Source: Rodentolepis nana
Taxonomy: Eukaryota > Platyhelminthes > Cestoda > Cyclophyllidea > Hymenolepididae
Direction: 5' to 3'
DNA: 16,141 nucleotides
Assembly (NCBI GenBank): GCA_900617975.1
Contig: UZAE01000983.1
Location: forward strand, 1-16,141
Position numbers and translations under genes: made by a program. The first letter of the stretch is position 1. Each line of letters starts with the position of its first letter. The notes below the pieces were generated by a model. That model did no database searches, was not told where the DNA came from, and was given only the letters and a program-made list of their open reading frames with translations. Shown here one piece after another: positions 1 to 9,600 of this stretch.

Positions 1-62
1 CCAAAGGTGAAGTCCTCTTCCTTGTAGTTTGGAAACGTGATTTCCTGATGGAATGCAGTGAG
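1..62 (-). CDS. Possible exon of an unknown minus-strand gene, cut by window edge
   Basis: Minus strand, after ...gaattag: reads LTAFHQEITFPNYKEEDFTF, with G/C-ending codons and a natural-looking composition. The acceptor lacks a pyrimidine tract. A competing frame starts at an ATG in good context (81-79) and reads MACEELAHCIPSGNHV to the edge. One of the two may be real; neither is recognised. Confidence 0.25.
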
Positions 63-177
63 CTAATTCTTCACACGCCATGGTGTCTGTCGTTGCCAAA
101 CACAAATAGTACTGTTATGCAAAGAGTAAATAGATTGTTGTTCAATGGAGATCTCGCAGCATGGCACCTCTATACAC

Positions 178-248
178 ATTTCTATTGACTCCCACGTCAA
201 AGTTTACCCTTGAGCCTTGCATTTCCCCTTGGTCGTCTTCAAAGTCCA
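178..248 (-). CDS. Possible exon of an unknown minus-strand gene
   Basis: On the minus strand a pyrimidine-containing acceptor (ending gagtag) is followed by an open stretch reading VDFEDDQGEMQGSR and then VNFDVGVNRN, to a possible donor gtgtat. The composition looks protein-like, but the donor is weak and an alternative donor (gtgcca, 7 nt further on) changes the phase. I do not recognise a family. It pairs in phase 0 with the candidate at 1-62. Confidence 0.22.
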
Positions 249-999
249 CTACTCAATATACAACAAGGTGAAGATGGGAAAGATGCCTGAATGGTGAACT
301 TCATTGACCATAAAGAGGAAGCTCTGTAACCTCAGAGATGGACTGGCATGCATGATTGTGATTTTGCAGTTAGTGGGTATGCGTATGTTCTGCGTGGGGT
401 CTTAATATAGATCAGATAAGATAAGTGATATCCAATTCCTCACCGTCGAAATCTGACACAAACTTTCATTCATATATGAGTTGTTAATTTGATTAATTTG
501 AGTACGCTCACTCCTGTCAATGCTGAATTGAAGGAGAGAGTGGGCGGGAGAAGGGTCAAGTGACAGCAGATGCCTTGACAGCTGTGGCTCTGGCAGAAAA
601 GAGTTTCCATCGTGTGCACAGACAAATTTGTCTCTTCATTTTTTCACATCTAATTAGTGCCAGTGTTCTAATAAGACCTTCTTTCTCCTCCAAACACCGG
701 CATCACTTCAGGCGTGGGGCTGCATTAACCAGCTCTTTGTGTGTGTGTGTGAGGCACTTTAGATTTGCGTTTATTGGGAATGCAACAGATTTGCGTGGAA
801 ATGCACAAAGACTGTGTCTACCCTCTGCCACTGTGCGGCCAGTTTCCTCGGCGCTTTGCCTTCGCTCTCGAATTCGTTTATTGGCTGCTTTGCGGACCCA
901 ACACAACATCACCAGCCTCCAAGCTGTGTCCATACCGAGAGGGAGATTTGACAAATGTTCTGCGCTATTTTTTCTTTAATTTCCAAACGGGCCTACATT
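249..999. other. Intergenic, nothing recognised
   Basis: Overlapping open frames at 560-979, 765-1145 and 703-954 on both strands show no family resemblance and no splice signals. A (TG)7 run is present. Confidence 0.6.
738..751. repeat. (TG)7 microsatellite
   Basis: Seven TG units in intergenic DNA. Confidence 0.8.
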
Positions 1000-1013
1000 C
1001 GATAATAGAACTA

Positions 1014-1347
1014 TTTATTTACTTATTTATAACAAATGGCAGGCGTCTGATAGTTATCACTAGCCTTTTAGTTGACTTCGGGCTTCACAGAGAGGAGGAG
1101 GAACATCGAAGTGAGAAGAATTCAGAAGGGGGAATAGAAGAGTAATTCACGGATGTAAAAGAAACAGACAGACACAAAGGCTCAGAAAGGGTATGATGAG
1201 TACTGTGATAGGAGTCGAATATGACATACAGTGGGGGTGATGGTTGTTTGAAGTGAGAAGTCAACTGCCGGTTTATAGACTTTTTTGCCGTATGATTATA
1301 CGTTGCCCAGGGTGCACCACATGGAGGTAAGTCTATCGCACACCCCT
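1014..1347 (-). mobile_element. SINE-like retroposon, copy 1
   Basis: Body of about 334 bp on the minus strand, bounded by an imperfect 14-bp target-site duplication: cgataatagaacta at 1000-1013 and cgataatggaacta at 1348-1361 (one mismatch). The minus-strand 5' end begins near GGGTGTGCGATAGACTTACC and the 3' end is an AAATAAAT-type tail. It aligns over its length with copies 2 and 3. Length, tail, common 5' end and duplication point to a non-autonomous retroposon. I see no convincing pair of tRNA-type A and B boxes, so its RNA origin is open. Confidence 0.88.
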
Positions 1348-1361
1348 CGATAATGGAACTA

Positions 1362-2288
1362 ATGTTCACGGTATTAAGTTCCAACTAATTTGAAATTTGA
1401 TTTACCAGAAGCCTGTGGGACTCTCCTTTTCAAAATGAGTACGAAGTATCAACGAAAATTACGAGACAAGGACACCCCCTCCACCCCCCACCCCCCCCCA
1501 CCCGTAAAAAGCCATTCGTTTTAGTATCAACCGAAGAAAACGGAGAGGCGGCAGCTGACCCGAAAATTAAAAAAAACATGCTCAAGCAATTTAAGGCGAC
1601 TACCGATATGTAACCCTCATATTCTTCATCTCCATCTTTGTAAGAACCGACTTTGCATATTTGTTTCCATGAACGAAGTAGAAGAAGGTAATTTGCTTGA
1701 ACGTCAGCAAGGAGGTCTTCTCCTTCCCTTTGACAGGAAACTAATTAATTTGTTAACAAACTCGGCTATGTGATTGAATCTTTCCGTGGGCACCTTAAAT
1801 AACATCCGTTCCAGTGACCTCAGAGATGGAGTCGCAGTAATTGATACCAAAATCAGCACTATTTCCAAGTAAGGGCATTTCACAGTTAGACAGTCCCCTA
1901 GTTAACAAGACGTTCACTAAGTAAGGGGACCATTGGAAATTGATGAGAAGGAAGAGGGTTTGGAGGAAGGATCGGAGAGTCGATACTGAGCTGGTACGCC
2001 ACAGTTTCTGCTAGACAGACGAGCATTAGCGACTAGTCTTACTATGTGGTGTTATAGAATAAAGAACCAATCAAAATCACTACTCAGGTGTTAGCAAAAC
2101 GCTTGGCGAGATCTATCAATTAAAGTGCAATAGTCTACAAATCTATTGTCCTAGAAAATGGATTCTCATGTCTTCTATAGTCTGCTACGCTAAAACCTAC
2201 ATTAACTTGTATCATAGTATTAATCTCGACCCCCCAATAAAAGATGAAATGAACTCGTTGTGAATCATAGGTTCTGACAAACAGAACT
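1362..2288. other. Intergenic between SINE copies 1 and 2
   Basis: Apart from the C-rich tract at 1475-1503, no gene, RNA or repeat recognised. Confidence 0.6.
1475..1503. repeat. C-rich tract (G4-forming on minus strand)
   Basis: Runs of 5, 6, 9 and 3 C separated by one to four bases; the minus strand satisfies the four-run G-quadruplex rule. Confidence 0.8.
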
Positions 2289-2300
2289 TCTTTAAAATAT

Positions 2301-2620
2301 TTATTTATTTATATCAAATGGCAGGCGTTTTGGTGGTTATCAGTAGCCCTTTAGTTGACTTCAGGCTTCACAGAGGGGAGGAGGAACATCAACTTGAAAA
2401 AAAATTTGAGAGGGGAGGGTACAAAAGTGTGATTCAAAAACGAAGGTAGAAAAGGCAGAAAAAAGGTGAAGTGAGACCTGTGAAAATAGTCGAATATGGC
2501 ATACAATGAGGTAATGGTATTTCAAAGCGAGAAGTCAACTGCCGATTAATAGACTTTTCTGCTGTATGAGTATACGTTGCCCAGGATGCACCACGTGGAG
2601 GTAAGTCTGTCGCACAGCTC
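2301..2620 (-). mobile_element. SINE-like retroposon, copy 2
   Basis: Body of about 320 bp, minus strand, bounded by an exact 12-bp duplication tctttaaaatat at 2289-2300 and 2621-2632. It starts at the same point as the other copies and has the same AT-rich tail. The middle carries several small indels relative to copies 1 and 3. Confidence 0.88.
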
Positions 2621-2916
2621 TCTTTAAAATATAAAGATGGTTGTGGCAACGCCTTCTAGATTTTGAATTAATGAATTGTTCTGTATCCCTATCTTTTCTC
2701 CTAAATTTTTCTCGAAAACTGGTATTTACCCTTTAAAGAATATTTTATCAAGTTCTTTTTTATCATATCTCATTATATGAAGCTTTCCATTACCCGCCCC
2801 TTCTCTTTATTTTCATGTGGCAGTCATAGCAACTGCCTACAGATCGATCGTAAATCATCATCGCCTCGGGAAAATTCAGGAAGAAGACGAACAAGGACAG
2901 TCGGAAATACTTTCCT

Positions 2917-2926
2917 CCCCCCCCCC
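2917..2926. repeat. C10 homopolymer followed by CT-rich stretch
   Basis: Ten consecutive C, then tcactctctct. Low-complexity intergenic sequence. Confidence 0.8.
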
Positions 2927-3534
2927 TCACTCTCTCTAATTGGATGCTCGCTGGCCATTTGGTTTTCTTCATGAAAATTAAACATTTTGCCAGCATGCAT
3001 TCGGAGATGTTGACAGTGATCGACTGCCTGAATAGTCAATGGACAGGATTCCCAAATAAAATAGTGGAAATTCAAAATCGATAATGCACGTGACCGCCAC
3101 AGCGTTCCTTGACCTTCATTAAAAGCTTTTTTGGTTATAAATGGCATGAGAACAATTATACAAGGCTACTTTATTTGTTACGTGCCATCGGTTTGGAAGC
3201 ACTCACGTGAATTAATTGCCTCACCAAAGGATTTAGTCAGCGCCGTTTTGATATCTATCGACATGAATTTGATGCTCACTTTGCATTTTCAGTGGTAGAA
3301 ATCACCAAACGCATCTGTTAAGTAGAAAATAATGCTAAATGGTTTCAGACAGCCACCCGATTTCTGTCCACAAGTAATTTGACAACCGACTATTTCTAAT
3401 AACATCTGCCAACAGCCTAAAAGAAGAGCATCAGTTTTTTGTAATCTGCGACTTCTATCACTTCTTGCATTCGGAGAATTCTTACTACATAACTGCCAGA
3501 GCCAACTGGGAAGGCGCTTGCCAACTCATGTCGT

Positions 3535-3559
3535 GGGGGGAGGGGAGGGAGGGGGGCGG
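3535..3559. repeat. G-rich tract (G4-forming on plus strand)
   Basis: Runs of 6, 4, 3 and 6 G with single-base loops. It forms one arm of the inverted repeat with 3699-3713. Confidence 0.85.
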
Positions 3560-3694
3560 TAGAATGTGTTAAGGTGGAACCCCCTTAGTGTTGGACTTGA
3601 ATCATGCAACCCTCTGCAACCGTCAAATTATGAAAGGGAATCTAAAATGGGCAACTTCATTTTGATGAACCTTTAATATCTCTGCAATGGTTCA

Positions 3695-3714
3695 CCCCCC
3701 CCCCTCCCTCCCCC
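3695..3714. repeat. C-rich tract, complementary arm
   Basis: Runs of 10, 3 and 5 C separated by single T. Bases 3699-3713 are the exact reverse complement of 3542-3556 (15 bp). Confidence 0.85.
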
Positions 3715-4868
3715 GACAACCCCAAGTCTTAAGTGTCTTAGCTCTGTTTGCAAGTTTTCAAAAGGCCAGTAAATTTATTCACTTTTGAGCATATATTTAA
3801 TGCAAAAAAACTGCCAAAAATACCACACCCTACAGGACTCTAATATGAGCATCATGGATTGGTAATTGGATCACTTATTTTTGAAACAACTTAAATTAAA
3901 CATTCTTCAAATGCGGTGTGCTTCTCGCTAACTTACGCAATATTAGCCCCAGTCACAGCGAGCTAATCGAATTTCGCAATAAAACTAGAGCGCTATGAAG
4001 TGACAGCCATCTATCCATTTGACCCATTTTTCGTACAACTCCAGGAAAGTAGTCGATCACGTGATGCTCGCTTTATCATTCCCAAGGCCTCGAGTTATTA
4101 TTGGTTGATGGAACTATTTTGTTAGATAGTGAATAATAGACCTAGGAGACAAAGCAAGATAGATTCGAATGACACAGTTCTTCTCAAGGCAAAAAAGCAA
4201 TCTCTTAAGATAACAAGGCTGAGGGGAAATAAACATGCAAACAAAATGGTTACTTCCATCTTCAGCAGCTTTAGAATGCATGCGAACTTTTCTCTGATCC
4301 GACTCTGCATTCACCTTTTATACTGATCTAAGTGCTGGCAAGTGCTTCTACGCTGCATCGCGTGGTTAGTGACTGCACTGTTTTTCAAGTCATGTTTCAC
4401 TACTAGGTTAAGGCAAATTAGGGACACACGTTGGTGGATTAGGTTCCATTAGGAAAGGAATCGAATTAAAGTTAGAAGACCTCGATTCATCTACTTTTAG
4501 GTGCAATCGAATAGTATTGAAACGCTTCGTTATTATCATGATATACCCATGTTAAGATAGGTTCGTGTGTAGAAAAATCAACGAAAGAAAAAAGCACAAA
4601 TAAAATTGTTCGATATTTTGTCCGCCAACCACTGACCAGAATGCGCTTATACCCCATTGGCTAGAGAATGTCTCGTGTGCACAAAGGCAATAAAATGGAG
4701 GGAATTATGTGGAACTTTTATCAGTTCCTGTTGTGAGAAATGCGATAATACGAGGAAGAAAATGACTAGAGTGTAGAAGGCCAGGATAAGAGACAAACAG
4801 GCCGTGTTTAGAAAAAAGGAAAAGAGGAAACATTGTAAGAGAAAATGTTTAACTTTTCCACATACTTG

Positions 4869-4920
4869 CCAATCAACGCACAAGAATCAGCCAATCAGAG
4901 ATTTCAAGGTCATTATAAAT
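4869..4920 (+). promoter_or_regulatory. Promoter-like motif cluster
   Basis: Two CCAATCA boxes (4869-4875, 4891-4897), a TCAAGGTCA nuclear-receptor monomer site (4904-4912) and TATAAAT (4914-4920) fall within 52 bp. No gene is recognised immediately downstream; LIG3 begins 1.7 kb away. Known motifs, inferred grouping. Confidence 0.25.
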
Positions 4921-6525
4921 TGTCCAATTCCAGAAGTGTATTTCAATTGCCTAATTCCGTATCTGAGGTGATTGCCACATCGTAGAATTAACTACAGTCG
5001 TGATTTCTCGTCGATCTAATTGGCAAATGAAAAATCTTTTGCTTGAATCATAAAATATGTATAAATATCGGAAATTTTCATTTCAAATAGCTTGGTATTA
5101 TGTCCTCACTGAAAAAAGTTAGTCATTGACAGCTAACTTAAACATTTAAAAATCATTGAATGAGTTTAAGAATTATTTGCTTCTTAAATAGCCCACCTAT
5201 TTCAGAGCTCAGTTATTTTCTTAATTGTGACTTAATTTAAGACGTATGTTAATAAATGCATAAAAAGTTGCATATTTCCTTATTTTCAGTGAAGAGCAAC
5301 TAATTTCTTCACATGTCTTCTCTTCTCAATACGTAATATTTTCGTCTGAAAGTCGTTGTGCGCCTCTGGCTAAGATCAGGCAGACAACGAATAGTTGTTC
5401 GTACAAAAAATAGCACAGAAGAACATTAAGGCTAAAATACACTCATATATGCACACAGCTGTGGATACCTAATTAGAAGTAGGACATCGGAATGCAAAAT
5501 AAGGATAAACTAGAATAGAAGCGCAAGTATCTCAGATTGCGATCAATGGATCGGTTACTACACACGATAAGTGACCTGGTTAACAATTTGTCCACTCAGA
5601 CAATTGCATTGAGGTTGTATATTGGTGGAAATTTGGACCACAACAAAGTTCTATGATAGATTCAAACAGAACAGTTAAAATTTTGCACACACTGAAGCGT
5701 AGAACAATGAAGTTTTCTGATGAAATATATATTTAGGAACCATGACATCTCAGATTTGTTGGTATCGCCAAGCAATAATTGAGTGTATTTTTCATCCACG
5801 AAATCACGCTAACCTGCGTTTTCTTTTCATGTGAAGCTTAAGCAACGAATTTACTTACCATAATGTATTTTATGACCCATATTTCGGCTCACTTCGTCTG
5901 CATAACTTTCTTTATTTTAACTTATACCATTTAAGTGTTAGAAAATATGGGGGCCAGATGAACCCATTTATCCTAGATTCAAATTTGATTTTCATATTCC
6001 TTCACGACATGTGATTCGACTTCATAACAAATATTTTTATAATATACCTATATGCAAATCTGCTTTAGATCGAGATGACTTAAGTGCATTAGAAAATTCA
6101 CTATAAAGGCACATAGTAAGAAAGGTAGTTAAGATATTCCGAATGATCACATTCAAGTTTTGTCTGCCAACTCTTTTCTCGATAAAATAGTTCAATTAGC
6201 ACTTACTAAAGTCTTCGTATCTAGTTTCTGTCAGTCATAAATTAAAATTCAATTGATTGCCAAAAAAGAAATTAATTTTGTAGTATGGGAATACTGCTGC
6301 GTTAAAGAGCAAAGTGCGGAATCAAGTTAAAATTGTTTTTAATCAGTGAATCATCAAGCTTTTCTACCGAAACACCCAGATAAATATTTATATAAATAAA
6401 ATATCATAAAATACACAATTATCTAAACTTTAAATTAAAACAATCAAGCTCAATTTCTGTTGAATTCATTTATTTCTTTTAAACAACCACATCATCGAAT
6501 TTGTCCTTATTGTAAATAACTTAAG
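4921..6525. other. AT-rich intergenic region upstream of LIG3
   Basis: Strongly AT-rich, no open frame of note, no repeat recognised. I looked here for exons encoding the missing zinc finger (a Cys-X2-Cys, Trp-His, Cys pattern) and found none. Confidence 0.6.
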
Positions 6526-6574
6526 CCAATGGTCTTACTATGACGGAATTTTGGCGTACTTTGAACCTATATAT
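6526..6574 (+). promoter_or_regulatory. Possible LIG3 core promoter (CCAAT and TATATAT)
   Basis: CCAAT at 6526-6530 and TATATAT at 6568-6574 lie 77 and 33 bp before the ATG. In an AT-rich stretch such matches are common, and this competes with the acceptor reading of 6582-6606. Confidence 0.2.
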
Positions 6575-6581
6575 TGTTGCA

Positions 6582-6606
6582 ATTCCTCAGCATATAAAAT
6601 TTCACA
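6582..6606 (+). promoter_or_regulatory. Possible splice or trans-splice acceptor before the LIG3 ATG
   Basis: A good acceptor (attcctcag, AG at 6589-6590) lies 16 nt upstream of the ATG, and the ATG reading frame is closed just after it (TAA 6595-6597). A protein-coding exon therefore cannot read through in this frame. The arrangement fits a spliced-leader acceptor or a non-coding 5' exon. Flatworms do trans-splice, but nothing here proves it. Confidence 0.3.
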
Positions 6607-6625
6607 ATGACATCATCAGTTGAAG
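6607..6625 (+). CDS. LIG3: LIG3 exon 1 (start exon, residues 1-7)
   Basis: A tiny exon encoding MTSSVE plus the first base of an Asp codon, ending GAAG before donor gtgagc. The ATG has A at -3. The codon four triplets upstream is TAA, so this is the first in-frame ATG if the mRNA is contiguous here. The phase (1) fits exon 2 exactly. It is the least certain exon: an alternative upstream exon could join exon 2 instead. Confidence 0.65.
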
Positions 6626-9600
6626 GTGAGCAAGATTATTTTATATTTATTATCAAGATACAACATTTGAGGATTTCGTTGAGCTGATTTCTGCCCTATC
6701 TGACTGCGATGGTCACAAAGAACGATCTGCGATGATCTCAAGATTTATTAGGGATGGACCGGGTGGTAGGAATAAAATACATATCTTTTATTTACTTTCT
6801 TAGGAACTATTCACCATGAAACTACTCTTATTTTAAAGCTTCTCTTACCGAAGACTTCACAACGAAAGTTTAATCTACAAGATAAGCAACTTGTCAAATA
6901 TTTCTCCGAAATTTTCAATGAGGACAAAGATGACATGATGAAGGACTTGGAGAAAGGTGATATCGCTATGACCCTCCACAAGTTCTTCCAAATGAGTTCG
7001 GAATTGAAGCCGCAAAAAATTAGTAAAGTTTCCTTAAAACAAGTCGACAAGTGGCTTGATGATCTCTCTCTAGCGAGTGGCGATGATGCTCGAATTGCAG
7101 TTTTAACTAAGTGCACAAAACAGTTTACGGCCAGTGACTTTCTTGTCTTCATTCGTCTCATTAAGAAGGATTTGCGTATAAACGCTGGATCGAAACAAGT
7201 GTATGTGCTTTATTTGAAGTCTTTTATCTATACATTTTGATGGACACTTTACCATTTTATTTCCTTGAATGAAATTCGAATTTTTCTTCTTCTCAATATT
7301 GATAAAATGAGCGATTAATTTTTGTCCATAGTAAGATATAATTTAGACTTTAAGCTTTCAATTTTCCAATAACCACTTGAAGAGGAAAGACAAGATTAGG
7401 TTGTTCATTCTTTATTAATGTCCTTATGGCTCCATTCTGACTCTTACACTCCTAAGTAACCCGAATTGACTGTTTCAATTAGGGAAGGATTTACTCCAGG
7501 ATTTTGGAGATGATATTTGAACTGGCTGTCTGTACTTGAATTTCACTAATCGACTCAGTATTCTAACAACGTAAGAAAATGCACATTTTTGCCCTACGCT
7601 TCTCGTAATTGCAAAAAAAGATGAGCCAACATAAGCGCAGACTACTGAATTCATAAAATGGCAAAAGTCATTCAATACTTCACTGAATTTTGGTTCCTTA
7701 ATGATCAAGTTAACATTACGAATCGGGCTTAATTCAACTTTAGACTGGATGCACTGAATCCCCAGGCATATGCAGCCTTCCAAGCCTCCCATGATCTCGA
7801 AGCGGTGGTTGAAAAGTCGAGAAAATCCGACACGGGAAAGTTGAAATTAGTTCGAAAGAACCTCTCAGTGTCCATCAAGCTAATGACCCCTGTGAAACCT
7901 ATGCTTGCAGAACCAGGTCGTTCTGCAGATGTTGTCATCGCTAAGGCGGCTTCTTCGGGTGGTGTTCTAGTGGAGATAAAATACGACGGCGAGCGTGTTC
8001 AGGTTCACAAACAGGGAAACAAGTTTGTCTACTATTCCCGCAGTCTCAAACCAGTTCAATCTCATAAGGTTCGCTTTTTACTATTTCTACTACTTCTGTG
8101 CTCTTATCAGCCGTTGGTGAAGGAGCTGTGCTTTCATTTTAGGTGGAGCACCTGAAGGAGTTTATTCCAAAGGCATTTCCAGGTGCCAGTGATTTGATTC
8201 TTGACTCAGAGGTCCTTATGTTTGACACGAAAACTCAGAAGCCCTTGCCTTTTGGCACTTTAGGTGTTCATAAGGTTTGTTTGCGTGGAATTGCACCCTT
8301 AAAGACCGCTCAACCACATAATATCCAATGTATTCATGATTTAATAGCGAAATGCCTTCAAAGACGCAGTTGTCTGTCTCTTCGTGTTCGACTGTCTTTA
8401 CATCAATGGCAAAAGCCTTCTTCTAGAGTGAGACTCCTTCAGAATACTCCTTAAGATTCGACAACGAATTTAACTACCCCCTAACCTAAACCTCCTTTTG
8501 CCTCCTTTTAGACCGATCAAGAAAAGACGCGAAATTTTGGAGCAGAATATGACCGTGGTGCCCAATCGCGTGTTCCTCTCTGAAAAACACGAAGTCAACG
8601 TAAGTCACGCGCCCTCCCCTCCCCCCCTCCCCCACTCTCCCTCTCATGCACTTCTTCTTCGTTGACCTTGAAAATAATAGAAAGTACAACTTCTAGGACA
8701 AATTAGATAAGCGGCTACAGGATGCATAGATTCGTTAAATTTAACATTAAAGATAGTTTTTACTTGAATACAGAAACAGTCAGTAAAAACGATAATTAGT
8801 TTTATTGTACTTAAATGTGAATTCGACTGGGCGCATTTTAATCGACAAGAAAAACGCTAATAAAGACTAATTTTCTATTGGTTTATTAAAGAATATTAAT
8901 ATCGCCATTATTAGTGCTTTTAATTTGCAATTTAGGGCATGATTTCCACTCTTATCATTTTAGACCAAGAAGGACTTGAATGAGCTGATGGCTCGTGTCT
9001 TCTCCGAGGGACTGGAAGGTCTCGTCATTAAACCAAACGACGTAAATTCATCATGTTGTTTTAATTATCTGACTTGATAATTTCATTTAGAAAGTTATTT
9101 GCTGACACTGGCTTGATTTATACCACCCCCCCTCCTCCTCCTCCCTCCCTCCCTGGAACTTTCCAGCCTGGGAACATGTTGAAGTTCTAAAAAGAAAATT
9201 GTAGTTTGTTTAGTAAAAGTGTGTATCAGATCATCAGGACAAATCCCACTTCGCCTGACCTCCAGAAAGACTGGGTTTCAATGTGAAATTATATAAACCT
9301 AGACTTACATTACTTCACTCCGCTCTGCGCAAGTATGAACCGAGTAACGACTTTTCATGTGATTTTGCAGTCATTCCCCTTCCATATAACAACTGTCGTA
9401 CTCGTTTACTTCACAAAGGAGTCTATCAGTTGACGGATCGTCTTTGTCATTGTGACGATTGTTCCACCATTTCCTTCTCATTTCACTTTTATTCTCAATT
9501 CCTTAATAATATGACGAAGGCCTACACACAGACTCAAATTGAGCATTTGAATCTGTATAAAAGGGTACAAAGGTTGGAATGAAATGCATGAATGATGGAG

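Larger units (their letters stand above)
2633..4868. other. Intergenic, C/G tracts only
   Basis: Holds the C10 run and the large inverted repeat of G- and C-rich tracts. The open frames at 2824-3147 (minus), 4114-4326 (both strands) and 4647-4883 (minus) look like chance. Confidence 0.6.

Noticed and set aside
1085..1384. Minus-strand open frames in the three SINE copies (also 2434-2649 and 15574-15852) sharing DLPP..G..WATY
   Set aside because: Similarity follows from the shared repeat DNA. The frame shifts between copies after about 40 residues because of indels, so protein-level conservation is not supported.
2824..3147. 107-codon minus-strand open frame
   Set aside because: It runs through a C10 homopolymer, has no recognisable domain and no splice or promoter support.
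4155..4175. GATTCGAAT resembling a tRNA B box
   Set aside because: No matching A box at tRNA spacing and no cloverleaf could be drawn.
6811..7161. 116-codon minus-strand open frame
   Set aside because: It is the antisense shadow of LIG3 exon 3, which has clear homology and in-frame junctions.
9283..9582. 99-codon open frame in LIG3 intron 8
   Set aside because: No family resemblance; a length like this is expected occasionally by chance in six frames of 16 kb.
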